Source of the DNA: Pantoea anthophila
GTDB taxonomy: Bacteria > Pseudomonadota > Gammaproteobacteria > Enterobacterales > Enterobacteriaceae
Assembly: GCF_006494375.1 (NCBI RefSeq)
Contig: NZ_VHIZ01000066.1
Span: forward strand, 1-64,000
Direction of reading: 5' to 3'
Length of the DNA stretch: 64,000 bases
Of the stretch, positions 61,470 to 64,000 are shown in pieces. Made by a program: the position numbers and the translations under genes. The notes below the pieces were generated by a model. The model worked only from the letters and a program-made list of their open reading frames with translations, searched no databases and was not told the DNA's origin. Position 1 is the stretch's first letter. Each line of letters begins with the position of its first letter.

Positions 61470-62672
61470 ATGTCAGCAATAGAAAACCCAACCCGAAACG
61501 AACCGCTCTCCGCTCCGCTGGTCTTCACCCTGGCCGCCGGGGCCGGGCTCAGCGTGGCGTCGATTTACTACAGTCAGCCGATGCTGGATATCATCAGTAA
61601 GCAGTTCAGTGCGGGCATCGGCGCGGTCGGCATGGTGCCGATGCTGACGCAGGCGGGCTATGCGCTGGGCATCCTGCTGCTGGCCCCGCTGGGCGATCGC
61701 CATGACCGGCGCACGATTATCTTTATCAAGGGCCTGCTGCTGGTCGCCGCACTGCTGCTGTGTGGCTTTTCCGCGGGGCTCAGCGCGCTGCTGATCGCCA
61801 GCTTTGTGACCGGCCTGACCGCCACCGTGGCGCAGGATATTGTCCCGGCGTCGGCGGCGCTGGCCCCGGAACGCAGCCGGGGTAAAACGGTTGGTACGGT
61901 GATGACCGGCCTGCTGGTGGGGATTCTGCTGTCACGGGTCGTCAGTGGCGTGGTGGCGGAGTATTTCGGCTGGCGCACCATGTATCTGATTGCGGCGCTG
62001 TCGGTGCTGCTGATTACGCTGACGCTCAGGCGGGTGCTGCCACGCTTTACGCCGGGCACCACCGTAAGCTATCCGCGCCTGTTGCTGTCGCTGGTGCATC
62101 TGTGGCGTCACCACCAGACGCTGCGCCGTGCCGCTCTGGCTCAGGGACTGCTGTCGGTAGGCTTCAGCGCCTTCTGGTCGACGCTGGCGTTAATGCTCAG
62201 CGATCGCTTTCATCTGGACAGCGCCGTGGCCGGGGCCTTTGGCTTAGCCGGGGCAGCGGGGGCGATGGCGGCCCCGCTGGCGGGCAGCTTTGCCGATCGC
62301 ATCGGCCCGGCGCGGGTCACCCAGGCCGGTGCCGCCCTGGTGACGCTCTCTTTTGCGCTGATGTTCCTGCTGCCCGTGCTGCCTGTCCCGGCGCAGCTGG
62401 CGCTGATTGTGATCTGTACCATCGGCTTTGATCTGGGCGTGCAGGCCACGCTGGTCGCGCACCAGACGCTGGTCTATGGCCTGGCACCTGAAGCACGCAG
62501 TCGCCTCAATGCGCTGCTGTTCACCGTGGTGTTTATCGGTATGGCCAGCGGGGCGGCACTGGGCAGCCTGGCGCTGGCGCACTGGGGCTGGAATGGGGTG
62601 GTTGCACTCTCTACCTTAGCCGGGGCGGCCGCGCTGGCGGTGCGCTTCGCCAGTCGCCACCTGAAAAACTGA
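61470..62672 (+). CDS. MFS transporter (DHA1-type efflux)
   Basis: A 400-residue major facilitator with 12 predicted membrane segments and the motif GDRHDRRTII after segment 2 (about residues 76-85). The family resemblance is to drug:H+ antiporter type exporters such as sugar-efflux and purine-ribonucleoside exporters. The substrate is unknown. Divergent from a LysR gene, so probably induced by its substrate. It ends 62 nt before the antiporter gene. Confidence 0.88.
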   Translation: MSAIENPTRNEPLSAPLVFTLAAGAGLSVASIYYSQPMLDIISKQFSAGIGAVGMVPMLTQAGYALGILLLAPLGDRHDRRTIIFIKGLLLVAALLLCGFSAGLSALLIASFVTGLTATVAQDIVPASAALAPERSRGKTVGTVMTGLLVGILLSRVVSGVVAEYFGWRTMYLIAALSVLLITLTLRRVLPRFTPGTTVSYPRLLLSLVHLWRHHQTLRRAALAQGLLSVGFSAFWSTLALMLSDRFHLDSAVAGAFGLAGAAGAMAAPLAGSFADRIGPARVTQAGAALVTLSFALMFLLPVLPVPAQLALIVICTIGFDLGVQATLVAHQTLVYGLAPEARSRLNALLFTVVFIGMASGAALGSLALAHWGWNGVVALSTLAGAAALAVRFASRHLKN

Positions 62673-62734
62673 TCGTCTCGCCCTTCAAAAAATGTGCCAG
62701 GCTTATTGATAAACCCGAAATAAGCTGGAGCATT

Positions 62735-64000
62735 ATGAACTTTTTAGCCTGGACAGCAGCGACGGGCGGCCTTCTGCTGCTGATGTCGCTGGCTTCCGGT
62801 TGGATTCACCGGGGGCCAGTCACCTCATTTGGTCTGTTTCTTATCACGGGCATACTGTGCGGCCCGTGGGCGTTTGATGTGGTCCACATCGATATCGTCA
62901 CCCATTCCGAAGCCGTGGCCCACATTACCGAAATCACCATGGCCGCCTCGCTGTTTATCACCGGACTCAAGCTGCGTCTGCCGTTACAGAATAACTGCTG
63001 GCACACCGGGCTGAAACTCGCCTTTCCCGCCATGCTGCTGACCGTGGCGGCAATGACCCTGCTGGCCCATTTCCTGGTGGGATTAGACTGGCCGGTTGCG
63101 CTGGCGTTTGGTGCTATTGTCGCGCCGACAGATCCGGTGCTGGCCAGCCTCATCTCGGTAAACGATGCGCAGGATGATGACTCGCTGCGGGTGGCAATCT
63201 CCAGCGAAGCGGGCATGAACGACGGCTCCGCGCTGCCGCTGCTGGTGCTGGCGCTGCTGCTGTTCAATGGCGAGAGCCTGAGCGGGGGGATGCTGGCTCA
63301 CTGGGGCGCGGTCGAGGTGATCTGGGCGATTGGCGCCGGCCTGCTTATCGGCTTTGTCATGGGGCAGATGATCGGTGTGCTGACGACCCGGTTGCGCAAT
63401 GCCAATGGCGATGTGGCCCCCAACGATTTCCTCGCGCTGGCGCTGATCGCGCTGAGTTATTCGCTGGTGGAGTGGCTGGGCGCCTCCGGCTTCCTGGCCG
63501 CCTTTGCCGCCGGACTGGGGCTACGCCGCGCCGAGCTGGGGGTGTTTCGTCGTCATCAGCCGGAGGATCTCTCTGATGATGAACGGGTTCTCCCCTCTGA
63601 GGCGCTGGTCAATCCCAATAAGCGGCTGGCGCATCAGGGCAATAACAATATGGTGAAGTCGATTGGGTTTGTAGTAGGCGACGCCCTCTCTTTTGGCGAT
63701 ACTATTGAACGTCTGCTGGCGGCTGGCATGATGGTGGTGCTGGGCGTGACGCTGGCACAGCACTGGAATATCTACGGCGTGCTGCTGGGCCTGGTGCTGT
63801 TTGTGGTGGTGCGACCGCTGGCCGTCTGGCTGGTCACGCTGCGCGCCGGGCTGCCGCTGGGTCAGCGTCTGCTGATTGGCTGGCTGGGCATCCGCGGAAT
63901 CGGCAGCCTGAACTATATTGCCTATGCCTGGACGCACGGCATGGAAGGCCCGCAGATGGAAATCATGACGAATATGGCGTTAACGCTGGTGGTCTGCAGC
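62735..64000 (+). CDS. Sodium:proton antiporter, CPA1/NhaP type (3' end beyond window)
   Basis: An open frame of 422 codons to the window edge, with no stop, so the gene is partial. The product is a polytopic membrane protein of the monovalent cation:proton antiporter-1 family with about ten or more helices so far. The family motif APTDPVLA is at about residues 129-136, followed by SSEAGMNDGSALP. The start ATG has TGGAG 4 nt upstream. A cation specificity cannot be told. Confidence 0.9.
   Translation, partial: MNFLAWTAATGGLLLLMSLASGWIHRGPVTSFGLFLITGILCGPWAFDVVHIDIVTHSEAVAHITEITMAASLFITGLKLRLPLQNNCWHTGLKLAFPAMLLTVAAMTLLAHFLVGLDWPVALAFGAIVAPTDPVLASLISVNDAQDDDSLRVAISSEAGMNDGSALPLLVLALLLFNGESLSGGMLAHWGAVEVIWAIGAGLLIGFVMGQMIGVLTTRLRNANGDVAPNDFLALALIALSYSLVEWLGASGFLAAFAAGLGLRRAELGVFRRHQPEDLSDDERVLPSEALVNPNKRLAHQGNNNMVKSIGFVVGDALSFGDTIERLLAAGMMVVLGVTLAQHWNIYGVLLGLVLFVVVRPLAVWLVTLRAGLPLGQRLLIGWLGIRGIGSLNYIAYAWTHGMEGPQMEIMTNMALTLVVCS

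Overview
The window is a chromosomal segment of about 64 kb from an enterobacterium, most likely a member of the Erwiniaceae such as Pantoea. This rests on near-identity of many products to their Escherichia coli counterparts, on the conserved order rrn–tRNA-Asp–tRNA-Trp–hdfR–maoP–yifB–ilvLXGMEDA–ilvY–ilvC, and on an accessory gene set (phosphoketolase, MocR regulators, lgo and kdp loci) different from E. coli. The genus is an inference. I see no phage, insertion sequence, CRISPR array or plasmid function.

Region 1 (1–14.6 kb) is core chromosome. It holds the 3' part of a 23S rRNA gene, 5S rRNA, tRNA-Asp(GTC) and tRNA-Trp(CCA) closed by a terminator, then convergent hdfR, then maoP with its probable maoS site, then yifB. 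The complete isoleucine/valine cluster follows: leader peptide ilvL with attenuator, the 16-residue ilvX, intact ilvG, then ilvM, ilvE, ilvD and ilvA. The regulator ilvY lies tail-to-tail with ilvA and is divergent from ilvC, with paired palindromic operators between them.

Region 2 (14.6–30.2 kb) starts with a 103-bp intergenic element with perfect 13-bp terminal inverted repeats. It continues with yhjE, yhjD and a yhjC-like LysR gene, a short-chain dehydrogenase, a PhzF-like protein, a glutathione transferase, a MocR regulator divergent from a LysE exporter, phosphoketolase, malate:quinone oxidoreductase, an AhpD-like protein and a second MocR regulator.

Region 3 (30.2–44.5 kb) has mntP behind an MntR box, a 25-codon ORF resembling AzuC of E. 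coli, an SMP-30 lactonase/anion transporter pair, a pair of alpha/beta-hydrolase-fold genes, the L-galactonate locus lgoT-lgoR-lgoD with shared candidate operators, a nucleoside hydrolase, the fluoride channel gene crcB behind a fluoride riboswitch, a TIM-barrel isomerase-like protein, a serine hydrolase and a glutathionyl-hydroquinone reductase.

Region 4 (44.5–64 kb) has a LysR regulator, a DUF482-type protein, an ABC exporter, a GNAT acetyltransferase, an orphan sugar-binding protein, two tandem paralogous AT-rich membrane-protein genes, an HD-GYP protein, and kdpFABC-kdpD. A KdpE-box-like promoter precedes kdpF but no kdpE gene follows kdpD. The window ends with yqhA, a LysR/MFS divergent pair and a sodium:proton antiporter cut by the window edge.

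No clearly new multi-gene system was found. The best leads are the azuC-like RNA locus beside mntP, the LgoR operator motif, the missing kdpE, the tandem membrane paralogs and the paired hydrolases.
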